64,000 bases of DNA from assembly GCF_017741815.1 (NCBI RefSeq), contig NZ_JAGHMF010000026.1, positions 62,001 to 126,000 of the forward strand, written 5' to 3'. The translations under genes were made by a program, and so were the position numbers. Positions 1 to 8,548 of this stretch are shown one piece after another (within the stretch, counting starts at the first letter, position 1; the number at the start of each line of letters is the position of its first letter). The notes under the pieces are model-generated. The model had not been told where the DNA came from. It searched no databases and was given only the letters and a program-made list of their open reading frames with translations. The stretch is from Rhizobium sp. 16-488-2b. GTDB taxonomy: Bacteria; Pseudomonadota; Alphaproteobacteria; Rhizobiales; Rhizobiaceae.

Positions 1-69
1 CCGGGCGTCGGTCGGATTGCATATAGGTCAGGCGGCCCGCGATATCACCCCTGCTCTCTTATTCCGGGA

Positions 70-618
70 TTACAAAACCCTGACGACGGTGCCCTTGCGC
101 AAGTAAGGCAGGATGCGCTTCATGTCGCGCGGGTGAATGGCGATACAGCCCTCTGTCGGCTTGTAGCCGGGGCGGATGAGGTGGAAGAAGATCGCCGAGC
201 CGCGATTGCGGGCGCGTGAGCTGATGTTCCAGTCCATGACGAGGCAGACGTCATAGAGCCCGTCGTCGCGCTTCATCTTTTCGTGACTTTTGCTGAACGG
301 CGCCTTGACCAGCCTGTTGTAGTTGGCGTCATCAGGCTGATCGCACCAGAGCATGTCCTCGCGGATAAGGCGAATCGGTAGCCGCGTTCGCAAACCGGAG
401 GTTTTTTCGCCGCGAACGAAACCCGAAATCAGCCGCATTTCGGCGATCGGAGTGGCCCCATCACCCTCACGCTTGCGTGTGGTGCGCCCCGAACGACCAA
501 CCGCTGCGGGCACCACGACTGTGCCGAATTGTAGCAAAGCCCGGCTTTTCTGCCCCGGTGCGGGTCTAACCGTGATGATCGTTGGTTGTATAGACGGTTT
601 CCGCCTTGTTTTTTCCAT
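70..618 (-). CDS. L,D-transpeptidase (YkuD) family protein
   Basis: About 182 residues. The C-terminal half carries a YkuD-like catalytic segment: a His in FFHLIRPGY followed about ten residues on by TEGCIAI, which fits the H...(S/T)xGC arrangement of L,D-transpeptidases with the Cys as nucleophile. These enzymes make 3-3 peptidoglycan cross-links or attach proteins to peptidoglycan. There is no clear signal peptide, which is common in the short rhizobial members, so the location is uncertain. The start is the ATG at 618 (MEKTRRKP); a longer frame begins with a TTG at 651. The family is clear, the substrate is not. The first 69 bases of the window hold no gene that I can see. Confidence 0.85.
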   Translation of the reverse strand: MEKTRRKPSIQPTIITVRPAPGQKSRALLQFGTVVVPAAVGRSGRTTRKREGDGATPIAEMRLISGFVRGEKTSGLRTRLPIRLIREDMLWCDQPDDANYNRLVKAPFSKSHEKMKRDDGLYDVCLVMDWNISSRARNRGSAIFFHLIRPGYKPTEGCIAIHPRDMKRILPYLRKGTVVRVL

Positions 619-743
619 GTTTCTCACATGTTTTTGCAATTGCCGGGGCAATGATTGAAATCATATAGCACCATATACGACAACAGCTTGGTATCCTGAT
701 CTTTGCCAACATCCTCAAGTTGGCGTAGGAGTAAGGGGACCAG

Positions 744-767
744 ATGGCGAGGGACATAGCCGCATGA
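744..767 (+). other. 7-codon micro-ORF overlapping the cenR start
   Basis: ATG at 744 opens a seven-codon frame (MARDIAA) that stops in a TGA overlapping the cenR ATG as ATGA at 764-767. A GGGG run lies just upstream of the 744 ATG. It could couple translation into cenR, or be chance. No function is assigned. Confidence 0.25.
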
Positions 768-1447
768 CAGCACGCACCATTTTGTTGGTGGATGATGACG
801 ACGACCTCCGCGAAACCCTCACGGAGCAGCTCTCGCTCTATGACGAGTTCACGGTTCTCCAGGAATCCACGGCTGCCAAGGGTGTCGAACGCGCCCGCGC
901 GACGGCCATCGATCTCCTGATCATGGATGTGGGCCTTCCCGACATGGATGGACGCGAGGCTGTGAAGCTTCTGCGCAAGGGCGGCCTCAAGGCGCCGATC
1001 ATCATGCTGACGGGCCATGACACCGATTCAGATACGATTCTCGGCCTCGAGGCCGGCGCCAACGACTATGTGACGAAGCCCTTCCGCTTCGCGGTTCTGC
1101 TTGCACGCATCCGCGTGCAGCTGCGCCAGCACGAGCAGAGCGAGGACGCCACCTTCAGCGTCGGGCCTTATGTCTTCAAGCCGAGCCAGAAGCTTCTGAC
1201 CACTGAAAACGGCCAGAAGATCCGCCTCACCGAAAAGGAAGCGGCGATCATCCGCTATCTCTACCGCGCCGAACAGAAGGTCGTCACCCGCGACGTACTG
1301 CTCGAGGAGGTCTGGGGCTACAATTCCGGCGTCACCACCCACACGCTCGAAACCCACGTCTACCGCCTGCGCCAGAAGATCGAGCGCGATCCGTCGAACG
1401 CCGAAATCCTGGTCACGGAAAACGGCGGCTACAAGATCGTCCCGTAA
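764..1447 (+). CDS. cenR: OmpR-family response regulator, CenR/OtpR type
   Basis: 227 residues, the normal OmpR/PhoB length. An N-terminal receiver domain has the acidic pocket at D10-D12, the phospho-acceptor D55 in LLIMDVGLPD, T84 and K106 (VTKPF). A C-terminal winged-helix DNA-binding domain follows (about residues 130-226, with EVWGYNSG and THTLETHVYRLRQKIE). No kinase gene is adjacent. Two bases after its stop lies a cyclic-nucleotide-binding protein gene, the same pair described for Brucella otpR, an orthologue of Caulobacter CenR that controls envelope integrity. The CenR name rests on this pairing and on the sequence type recognised from memory; membership of the OmpR family is certain. 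Confidence 0.85.
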   Translation: MTARTILLVDDDDDLRETLTEQLSLYDEFTVLQESTAAKGVERARATAIDLLIMDVGLPDMDGREAVKLLRKGGLKAPIIMLTGHDTDSDTILGLEAGANDYVTKPFRFAVLLARIRVQLRQHEQSEDATFSVGPYVFKPSQKLLTTENGQKIRLTEKEAAIIRYLYRAEQKVVTRDVLLEEVWGYNSGVTTHTLETHVYRLRQKIERDPSNAEILVTENGGYKIVP

Positions 1448-1449
1448 TC

Positions 1450-1905
1450 ATGGCGCTGAATGACGATATCCAGCTGCTTGCGCAGCTTCCGCTCTTCAAC
1501 GGAATGTCGGAGGATCAGCTGAGGCTGATCGCCTTCGGCGCGGATCGGCGCGTGATCTCGAACGGGCAGATGCTTTTTCGCGAAAGCTCTCCCGCCGACA
1601 GCGCCTACGTCATCGTCAGCGGCAGTGTCGAACTGAGCCACACCGGACGCGACAACAAGCCTGAGGTTCAGGCGGTTGTCGGGTCCGGCACGCTTCTGTC
1701 GGAGCTTGCGCTGGTCACGCTCGTCGAGCGCAAGTTCACGGCGATCGCCCGCGAGGACACGGCGATCATCCGCATCACCCGCGCGCTGTTTCACCGGCTG
1801 ATCGAGGAATATCCGGATGCGGCTTTGCTGATCCAGCAGCGCATCCGCGACAATATCGCGGCATTGGCGGCCAAGGCCGCCGCCGAGCTTCACCGCTTCG
1901 CCTGA
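1450..1905 (+). CDS. Cyclic-nucleotide-binding (Crp-like) domain protein without HTH
   Basis: 151 residues made almost entirely of one cyclic-nucleotide-binding beta-roll (LAQLPLFNGMSEDQLRLIAFGADRR at the start, then a variable phosphate-binding region), followed by a short C-terminal helix. There is no helix-turn-helix, so it is not a transcription factor of the Crp type. Brucella annotates the equivalent as a cAMP-dependent protein kinase regulatory-subunit-like protein. It starts two bases after the response regulator stop and must be translated with it. The canonical cAMP phosphate-cassette RxAS is not obvious, so ligand binding is open. Confidence 0.8.
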   Translation: MALNDDIQLLAQLPLFNGMSEDQLRLIAFGADRRVISNGQMLFRESSPADSAYVIVSGSVELSHTGRDNKPEVQAVVGSGTLLSELALVTLVERKFTAIAREDTAIIRITRALFHRLIEEYPDAALLIQQRIRDNIAALAAKAAAELHRFA

Positions 1906-1923
1906 GGCGCCTGCCTAAGCTAA

Positions 1924-2727
1924 TCAGAGATCGAAATGCGCCGTCACCGGCACGTGGTCGGACGGCCGGTCCCAGCCGCGCGCCTCTTTCAGAATCTCGA
2001 TGCGCTGCAGATGCGGCCCGAGATCGCGCGACGACCAGATATGGTCGAGACGCCGGCCCCGATCCGCCGCTTCCCAATCCTTGGCGCGGTAGCTCCACCA
2101 CGTATAGAGCTTCTGCGTATCCGGCACGTTCTGGCGCATCAGATCGAGCCACTGGCCGCGCTTCATCACCTCAAGCAGGCCCTCGGTCTCCACAGGCGTG
2201 TGGCTGACGATCTTCAAAAGCTGCTTGTGCGACCAGACGTCGTGCTCCATCGGCGCGATGTTGAGATCGCCCACCAGGATCGCCGAGGTATTGGCCTCAC
2301 CGTCGGCCTTCAAGAGCTTCATCTCCTCGATGAAATCGAGCTTGTGGCCGAACTTCGGATTGATCGCCCGATCCGGCTCGTCGCCACCGGCGGGCACATA
2401 GAAATTATGGATGCGGATACGCTTGCCGCCGCGCTCGAACACCGCCGAAATGTGCCGGGCATCGCCGACCTTGCAGTAATCGGTGCTGTGATCCTCGACC
2501 AGCGGAAACCGCGAGGCGATCGCCACCCCGTGATAGCCCTTCTGGCCATGGATGATCACATGCTCGTAGCCCATCGCCTTCAAGGGCGCCAACGGGAACA
2601 GCTCGTTCGGCACCTTGGTTTCCTGCAGGCAGATGATATCGGGGCGATGCTTGAGGAAGAGCTGCTCGACGATCGGCATGCGCAGCCGGACCGAATTGAT
2701 GTTCCAGGTGGTGATCGAGAAGCCCAT
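1924..2727 (-). CDS. xthA: Exodeoxyribonuclease III
   Basis: 267 residues, typical for XthA. Motifs of the EEP nuclease fold are present in order: TWNINSVR near the N-terminus, CLQETK (metal-binding Glu), LVGDLNIAP (Asp/Asn catalytic pair) and the C-terminal SDHVPV with the catalytic His. The enzyme is an AP endonuclease and 3'-5' exonuclease in base excision repair. It converges on the CNB gene with an 18-base gap. The start MGFSITTWNIN is the family standard. Confidence 0.95.
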   Translation of the reverse strand: MGFSITTWNINSVRLRMPIVEQLFLKHRPDIICLQETKVPNELFPLAPLKAMGYEHVIIHGQKGYHGVAIASRFPLVEDHSTDYCKVGDARHISAVFERGGKRIRIHNFYVPAGGDEPDRAINPKFGHKLDFIEEMKLLKADGEANTSAILVGDLNIAPMEHDVWSHKQLLKIVSHTPVETEGLLEVMKRGQWLDLMRQNVPDTQKLYTWWSYRAKDWEAADRGRRLDHIWSSRDLGPHLQRIEILKEARGWDRPSDHVPVTAHFDL

Positions 2728-2833
2728 TGCGCTGCCTTTTCCAATTCTGTTGGAAGGGCTTTAGAGCAAAGGCTGCGTGGATGGAACGGATGGGGCTGAA
2801 GAAAATGGTTCCTCCCTGCCCCGTCACCAAACA

Positions 2834-3508
2834 TCAATCGCGATAGGCAGCCGTTCCCGGGATGACCTCGTAAGGCACCTTGAACACCTTGTCGTCGAAC
2901 TGCACGCCGGTCTTGACGTTGAACACCATGACGGAGGTGTCCTTGCCCTGGTTGTCGGTGATCGTCCACTGGCGCAGATCATAGGTCTTCGGGTCGAACA
3001 TCATGGTGATGGTTGAGTTGCCAAAAACGGTGTTGTTGCCGAGCGCGATGGTCGTCAGGTCGGACTCTTCCTTGACGCTCTTCACCGAGCCGGCCGACAG
3101 GTCGATCTTCTGTGCCAGAAGCAGGCTGAGCGGCGTCTTCGACAGCGGGTAGAGATCCCAGGTCTTCAGCTTCATGTTGCCGATCGCCACGTTCTTGCCA
3201 TCGGCGATCACGCGGATCGGCGAAGGGTCGTCGTAGTTGAAGCGCAGCTTGCCCGGGCGCTGGATGAAGAATTTGCCGCCGGTCTGCTCGCCCTTGGGGC
3301 CGAACTGCACGAACTCGCCCTGCATCGTGGCGACCGAGGAGAAGTGGTCGGCGATCGCCTGCGCGGCGTTGCTGTTGGACGCAGCCGCGGCCGCCTGAGC
3401 GAAGACGTTGAGCGGCAGCGCGGTGGACGCAGCCGCGACAGCAAGCGCGCCCAGCATGTGGCGCCGTGTCAGCGTGAGGCGGTCCAGGAATGTGTCGGAG
3501 TGGTTCAT
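2834..3508 (-). CDS. lolA: Outer-membrane lipoprotein carrier protein LolA
   Basis: Periplasmic chaperone that moves lipoproteins from LolCDE to the outer membrane. The mature part shows the LolA pattern: MQGEFVQFGPKG, GKFFIQRPGKLRFNYDDP, and a C-terminal TDNQGKDT segment. The start is set at 3508 (MNHSDTFLDR) because a strong AGGAGAC Shine-Dalgarno lies just before it; the longer frame to 3571 has no such site. The leader contains TRRHMLGALAVAAAS, so two consecutive Arg before a hydrophobic run suggest a Tat-type signal, which is unusual for LolA. The next gene downstream on this strand is xthA. Confidence 0.9.
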   Translation of the reverse strand: MNHSDTFLDRLTLTRRHMLGALAVAAASTALPLNVFAQAAAAASNSNAAQAIADHFSSVATMQGEFVQFGPKGEQTGGKFFIQRPGKLRFNYDDPSPIRVIADGKNVAIGNMKLKTWDLYPLSKTPLSLLLAQKIDLSAGSVKSVKEESDLTTIALGNNTVFGNSTITMMFDPKTYDLRQWTITDNQGKDTSVMVFNVKTGVQFDDKVFKVPYEVIPGTAAYRD

Positions 3509-3676
3509 GAAAGTCTCCTTTATGCAGTCTGCATGCTGCCGAAACGCGGCGTCTTCATGGCGTCCTAGCACGACCGGCCAAAGGTAACGTTTTCGCGCCG
3601 ATCAGGTTTCCGTGAAGCTTAGGTCCATGCGAAGTAAATCGCGCTGAAACTGCCGGAATCAAGGGCGCGCACGCCC

Positions 3677-6361
3677 TTACCGGTCGAGAATATCGCCTTC
3701 GGTGGGAACCAGGATCTCGCGCTTGCCGGCATGGTTGGCCGGGCCGATGATGCCCTCCTGCTCCATCCGCTCGATCAGCGACGCCGCGCGGTTGTAGCCG
3801 ATGCCGAGACGGCGCTGGACGTAGGAGGTCGAGGCCTTTCCGTCGCGGAGGACGATGGCAACGGCCTGATCGTAAGGATCATCGCTATCGGCGAGATTGC
3901 CGGTGCCGGAGGGTCCGCCGCCGTAATCGCCGTCCTCGTCGTCATCGGCGGTGATGGCATCGAGATATTGCGGCGCGCCCTGCGTCTTCAGGTAGGCGAC
4001 GATGTCTTCCACCTCGCCATCGGCCACGAACGGGCCGTGGACGCGCTGGATGCGGCCGCCACCTGCCATGTAGAGCATGTCACCCATGCCAAGCAGCTGT
4101 TCGGCGCCCTGCTCGCCCAGAATGGTGCGGCTGTCGATCTTCGACGTCACCTGGAAGGAGATGCGGGTCGGGAAGTTGGCCTTGATCGTGCCGGTGATCA
4201 CGTCGACCGAGGGACGCTGCGTTGCCATGATCACATGGATGCCGGCGGCGCGCGCCATCTGCGCCAGGCGCTGCACGGCGCCTTCGATATCCTTGCCGGC
4301 GACCATCATCAGGTCGGCCATTTCGTCGATGATGACGACGATATAGGGCAGCGGCTTCAGATCGAACTCTTCCGTCTCGTACATCGCCTCGCCGGTTTCC
4401 CGGTCGAAGCCCGTCTGCACGGTGCGCGAGATCGCCTCGCCCTTGGCGAGCGCCTGCTCGACGCGGGAATTGAAGCCGTCGATGTTGCGCACGCCGATCT
4501 TCGACATCTTCTTGTAGCGCTCTTCCATCTCGCGCACCGTCCACTTCAGCGCCACGACGGCCTTCTTCGGATCGGTAACGACGGGCGAGAGCAGATGCGG
4601 AATACCGTCATAGACGGAGAGTTCGAGCATCTTCGGGTCGATCATGATCAGTCGGCACTGCTCCGGCGTCATGCGGTAGAGCAGCGACAGGATCATGGTG
4701 TTGATGGCGACCGATTTGCCCGAGCCGGTGGTGCCGGCGACGAGCAGATGCGGCATCTTGGCGAGGTCGGCGATCACGGCTTCGCCGCCGATCGTCTTGC
4801 CGAGCGCCATGGCGAGCTTGGCCTTGGAGGTCTCGAAATCTCTGGAGGCGATCATCTCGCGCAGGTAGACGGTCTCGCGGATATTGTTCGGCAGCTCGAT
4901 GCCGATGGCGTTGCGGCCCGGCACGACGGCGACGCGGGCGGCGATCGCGCTCATCGAGCGGGCGATATCGTCGGCAAGGCCGATGACGCGCGACGACTTG
5001 ATGCCGGGAGCCGGCTCCAGTTCGTAAAGCGTGACGACGGGGCCGGGGCGGACATGGATGATCTCACCCTTGACGCCGAAATCCTCGAGCACGCCTTCGA
5101 GCATGCGGGCATTCTGCTCCAGCGCGTCGGCAGACAGCGTCGAATCGCGCACGACGGCCTTGGGTTCGGCAAGCAGGTGCATCGACGGCAGCTGGAAGCC
5201 TTCGGGACGGATGAAGGAGCCCTGCTGCTCGCGCTCGATACGGGCGCCGAGCTTGGGCCGGGCGGCGGCCTGCTGCACGCGCGGCTCGGCGCGGCCGCCG
5301 GGCTGCTTGGCGGGCGCGCGCATCATCCAGCCATTGTCGTCCTCGTCATCGGGCAGGATATCGGCCGGGCGCGGCGGCATGTCGCCGTCATAGCCCATAT
5401 CGTCGTCATCATCGTCGTTGAGCGAGATCGACGGCGCAGACACCACGCGGCGCGGCGAACCGGCCCGGGGCGCGATCGACGGATCCATCGAGGGATCCAT
5501 GCGCTCGCCGCGTTGGGGCGCCTTGGCGCGCACCGGCTCGTTGAGCTTGCCGAACTCGTCATCGTTGAAATCGTAAGGCGCGTCGTAATCATCAAGCTTG
5601 CGCTTGCGCGGGCCCATGCCGAGCATGCGGCGCATGCGGGCCTGGCTCATGTACCAGGCATGCGTCAGCGCGCCGAAGGCAAGCCAGCCGCCCTCGTCGT
5701 CTTCGTCGTCCTCATCGCCCACCGAGCGCAGCTTGGAACGGCTGGCGGCGTAGTTTTCTTCTTCCTCTTCCGCCTCTTCCTCCTCGGTGCGGCCGACGAT
5801 GCCGGCGGCAAAAAGCATCATCCACACGCAGGGGACGGCGAAGATGCAGCCGACGGCGGTAGCAAAGGTGCCGGTCGGATAGGCGCCGACGAACAGCGCC
5901 GGGAAGCGCAGGATCATGTCGCCGATGACGCCGCCGATGCCGTTGGGGATCGGCCAGGTGAGCGGCGGCGGAAAGCAGCCGAGAACGGCCGAGGAGAGAA
6001 CGGAGCCGAGGCCCCAAGCGGCGGCGCGCGCCGGAATGCGGGTGAAGCGGCGGCCGGAGATCAATGCCAGCGCCCAGGCGACGACGGGCAGCAGCGCAAC
6101 GACACTGGCAAGGCCGAGAAACTGCATCAGGATATCGGCGAACGCGGCACCGCTATAGCCGAGCACATTGGTGGGCTCGTTGCCGGTGGCGTAGGAATAG
6201 CTCGGATCGGCGACGTTCCAGGTTGCCAATGCCGCGACGGCCAGTGCCAGCGCAATGAAGATTGCAAACCCAAAAAGGGTCTGCGCCTGCCGGAAAATGA
6301 ACCCCGAAAGGGAGAAACGGTTCGGCCGGCCATCCATTGCTGGCGATGTGCTTCTTGCCAT
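3677..6361 (-). CDS. ftsK: DNA translocase FtsK
   Basis: About 894 residues from the chosen start. Four hydrophobic membrane segments fill the first 190 residues, followed by an acidic and proline-rich linker (runs of Glu and Asp), then the RecA-like motor with Walker A GTTGSGKSVA, Walker B YIVVIIDEMADLMM, and a C-terminal winged-helix gamma domain (YVQRRLGIGYNRAASLIE) that reads KOPS sites. The protein couples septum closure to chromosome segregation and XerCD recombination. The start MARSTSPAMDGRP at 6361 is preferred over the frame opening at 6466, whose extra 35 residues look non-coding; its ribosome site is weak. Confidence 0.95.
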   Translation of the reverse strand: MARSTSPAMDGRPNRFSLSGFIFRQAQTLFGFAIFIALALAVAALATWNVADPSYSYATGNEPTNVLGYSGAAFADILMQFLGLASVVALLPVVAWALALISGRRFTRIPARAAAWGLGSVLSSAVLGCFPPPLTWPIPNGIGGVIGDMILRFPALFVGAYPTGTFATAVGCIFAVPCVWMMLFAAGIVGRTEEEEAEEEEENYAASRSKLRSVGDEDDEDDEGGWLAFGALTHAWYMSQARMRRMLGMGPRKRKLDDYDAPYDFNDDEFGKLNEPVRAKAPQRGERMDPSMDPSIAPRAGSPRRVVSAPSISLNDDDDDDMGYDGDMPPRPADILPDDEDDNGWMMRAPAKQPGGRAEPRVQQAAARPKLGARIEREQQGSFIRPEGFQLPSMHLLAEPKAVVRDSTLSADALEQNARMLEGVLEDFGVKGEIIHVRPGPVVTLYELEPAPGIKSSRVIGLADDIARSMSAIAARVAVVPGRNAIGIELPNNIRETVYLREMIASRDFETSKAKLAMALGKTIGGEAVIADLAKMPHLLVAGTTGSGKSVAINTMILSLLYRMTPEQCRLIMIDPKMLELSVYDGIPHLLSPVVTDPKKAVVALKWTVREMEERYKKMSKIGVRNIDGFNSRVEQALAKGEAISRTVQTGFDRETGEAMYETEEFDLKPLPYIVVIIDEMADLMMVAGKDIEGAVQRLAQMARAAGIHVIMATQRPSVDVITGTIKANFPTRISFQVTSKIDSRTILGEQGAEQLLGMGDMLYMAGGGRIQRVHGPFVADGEVEDIVAYLKTQGAPQYLDAITADDDEDGDYGGGPSGTGNLADSDDPYDQAVAIVLRDGKASTSYVQRRLGIGYNRAASLIERMEQEGIIGPANHAGKREILVPTEGDILDR

Positions 6362-6489
6362 GTGTTGTACCCGTCCAATGCCTGATGCGTGCGAATCGCC
6401 AATGCGCTTCGCGCCCAATGCGTCCGCTCCACCTAACCAAAGGACGGTTAAAGCGATGTTAACCATGCGGGGTCTGACTCATACATCGG

Positions 6490-6526
6490 AAAATAAAAAG
6501 GCCCGAACCTTTGAAAGGTCCGGGCC
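6490..6526 (-). terminator. Rho-independent terminator after amtB
   Basis: A hairpin with arms at 6500-6511 and 6515-6526 (GGCCCGGACCTT type, one mismatch) is followed on the minus strand by a T-rich tail (6490-6499). It ends glnK-amtB transcription before ftsK. A second perfect hairpin without a T tract lies at 6569-6592, directly after the amtB stop, and may protect the 3' end. Confidence 0.75.
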
Positions 6527-6601
6527 AAAGGCGGCTCGAGTGTTGATCAAGCCGCGACGGGCTGTTCAGCGGCGCCTGTTTTCAGGCGCCGCAAGCCTTG
6601 A

Positions 6602-7957
6602 TTAGGAGTGGTAAGCAGCTTCGCCGTGCGTTGCGAGGTCCAGGCCTTCGCGCTCGGCTTCGACGGGAACGCGCAGGCCGACGATGACGTCGACGATCTT
6701 GTAGAGGATCGCCGAGCCGATGCCGCACCATACGATGGTGATGGCGATCGCGGTGATCTGCGTCATGACCTGGCCGCCCATGGTAACGCCTTCGGCATAG
6801 CCGACACCGCCGAGCGATGCGCTGGCGAAGATGCCGGTGAAGATCGCGCCGAACATACCACCGATGCCGTGAACGCCGAAGACGTCAGCGGTATCGTCGT
6901 AGCCGAACTTGTTCTTCACCACGGAGACGAAGAAGTAGCACAGCGGCGAAACGATCAGACCCATGATGATCGCGCCCATCGGGCCGACGATGCCGGCAGC
7001 CGGCGTGATGGCGACCAGACCGGCAACCATACCGGAAGCGCCACCGAGCATGGAGGCTTTGCCGCGGGTAAGCGTTTCAACGACAGCCCACGAAACGACG
7101 GCGGCAGCCGTGGCGACGAAGGTGTTGACGGTGGCGAGCATCGCGCCGCCCGAAGCTTCCAGGTTGGAGCCGGCGTTGAAGCCGAACCAGCCGAACCAGA
7201 GCATCGAGGCACCGACCATGGTCAGCGTCATCGAGTGCGGCGCCATCATGTCCTTGCCGAAGCCGATGCGCTTGCCGACCATGATCGCACCAACCAGACC
7301 GGCAACGCCGGCGTTGATGTGAACGACGGTACCGCCTGCGAAGTCGAGCGCGCCCATCTTGAAGAGCAGGCCGTTTGCGTCCCAGACCATGTGAGCGATC
7401 GGGAAGTAGACGAAGGTGGCCCACAGTGCGCAGAAGAGCACCACGGCCGAGAACTTGATGCGCTCGGCAAACGCGCCGACGATCAGAGCAGGCGTGATGG
7501 CCGAGAAGGTCATCTGGAACATCGCGAAGATGAACTCAGGAATGACGACGCCCTGCGAGAAGGTCGCAGCGGTCGAATCCTTGGTAACGCCGGCGAGGAA
7601 CATCTTCGCCGTTCCGCCCCAGTAGGCGCTCTCGGAGCCGCCGAAGGCGAAGGAGTAACCGTAGATGACCCAGATGAGCATCATGACGGCGGCAACCATC
7701 GTGCACTGCATCAGAACCGACAGCATGTTCTTGGCGCGAACGAGACCGCCGTAGAACAGCGCCAGGCCCGGCAGGATCATGAACAGCACGAGAAGTGTGG
7801 AGATGAACATGAAGGCGGTGTCGCCCTTGTCCGCAACCGGAGCGGCAGCAGCGGCCGTCGTGGCGGCATCCTGCGCGAAGGCGACGACCGGCGCGAGAAG
7901 CGCTGCGGACGCAGTGGCAAGGCGCGCCAGAGTGGGAGAAAACTTCGAAATTGACAT
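6602..7957 (-). CDS. amtB: Ammonium transporter AmtB
   Basis: 451 residues. A cleavable N-terminal hydrophobic leader ending near VAFAQDA is followed by a short linker and eleven membrane helices. Family motifs include ALFYGGLVRAKN, FAFGGSESAYWGG, and the periplasmic/pore residues in DFAGGTVVHINAG and GVHGIGGMFGAIFTG (the two pore His). AmtB carries ammonia/ammonium across the inner membrane and is blocked by GlnK. It lies 29 bases after glnK on the same strand, the standard glnK-amtB operon, so it shares the nitrogen-controlled promoter upstream. Confidence 0.95.
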   Translation of the reverse strand: MSISKFSPTLARLATASAALLAPVVAFAQDAATTAAAAAPVADKGDTAFMFISTLLVLFMILPGLALFYGGLVRAKNMLSVLMQCTMVAAVMMLIWVIYGYSFAFGGSESAYWGGTAKMFLAGVTKDSTAATFSQGVVIPEFIFAMFQMTFSAITPALIVGAFAERIKFSAVVLFCALWATFVYFPIAHMVWDANGLLFKMGALDFAGGTVVHINAGVAGLVGAIMVGKRIGFGKDMMAPHSMTLTMVGASMLWFGWFGFNAGSNLEASGGAMLATVNTFVATAAAVVSWAVVETLTRGKASMLGGASGMVAGLVAITPAAGIVGPMGAIIMGLIVSPLCYFFVSVVKNKFGYDDTADVFGVHGIGGMFGAIFTGIFASASLGGVGYAEGVTMGGQVMTQITAIAITIVWCGIGSAILYKIVDVIVGLRVPVEAEREGLDLATHGEAAYHS

Positions 7958-7986
7958 AGAGAAAAGCTCCTTGGCTCTACCGTTAC

Positions 7987-8325
7987 TTACAGCGCTTCTG
8001 CGTCGGTTTCGCCGGTACGGATGCGCACGGCATGGTCGATCGAGTAAACGAAGATCTTGCCGTCGCCGATCTGGCCGGTCTTGGCCGACGAGGCGATGGC
8101 TTCGACAGCCTTGTCGACGATCTCCGTTGCGACGGCGATCTCGATCTTGAGCTTCGGCAGGAAGCTGACCGCGTATTCGGTGCCGCGATAGATTTCGGTA
8201 TGTCCCTTCTGGCGCCCGTAACCCTTCACTTCGGTCACGGTCAGGCCCTGAATGCCGATCGCCGTGAGGGCTTCGCGCACCTCATCCAGCTTGAACGGCT
8301 TGATAATGGCCATCACAATTTTCAT
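7987..8325 (-). CDS. glnK: Nitrogen regulatory PII protein GlnK
   Basis: 112 residues from MKIVMAIIKPFK, the exact PII length; a GTG/ATG frame extends four residues further upstream (8337). The T-loop reads GHTEIYRGTEY with Tyr51, the uridylylation site, in place. A C-loop GKIFV segment follows. GlnK senses 2-oxoglutarate, ATP/ADP and glutamine (through GlnD) and plugs AmtB when nitrogen is ample. The gene heads the glnK-amtB operon and sits behind a good sigma-54 site. Confidence 0.95.
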   Translation of the reverse strand: MKIVMAIIKPFKLDEVREALTAIGIQGLTVTEVKGYGRQKGHTEIYRGTEYAVSFLPKLKIEIAVATEIVDKAVEAIASSAKTGQIGDGKIFVYSIDHAVRIRTGETDAEAL

Positions 8326-8409
8326 CTGGTTTCCCATCCTTCGTTACCCTCGGCACGGAGCCGACTCTCCTTGCCACTGCCGTTTGCGACCAGCGACCGA
8401 CCTCTTACA

Positions 8410-8425
8410 TTCAAGGGCCGTGCCA
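8410..8425 (-). promoter_or_regulatory. Sigma-54 promoter for glnK-amtB
   Basis: Read on the minus strand this is TGGCACGGCCCTTGAA. The -24 element is perfect (TGGCAC) and the spacing to the -12 element is right; the -12 is TTGA rather than TTGC. It lies about 85 bases upstream of the GlnK start. Sigma-54 with NtrC is the known control of glnK-amtB in proteobacteria. I found no clear NtrC dyad in 8426-8548. Confidence 0.75.
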
Positions 8426-8548
8426 GATTCGAAACGATTTGTTAAGGTATTGAAAAATAAGGAGTATATTTACAAGCGCCAATAAACAGGCAAATGATTG
8501 CCTAATAATCGCTCAAAAAATACACAAACGAAGAAATTTGCATCCGAA

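Noticed and set aside
3731..6385. 884-codon open frame opposite ftsK
   Set aside because: High-GC mirror frame of a certain gene; the protein is His/Arg/Asp-rich with no family likeness.
6608..7954. 448-codon open frame opposite amtB
   Set aside because: Mirror frame; no hydrophobic or domain pattern, while amtB is certain.
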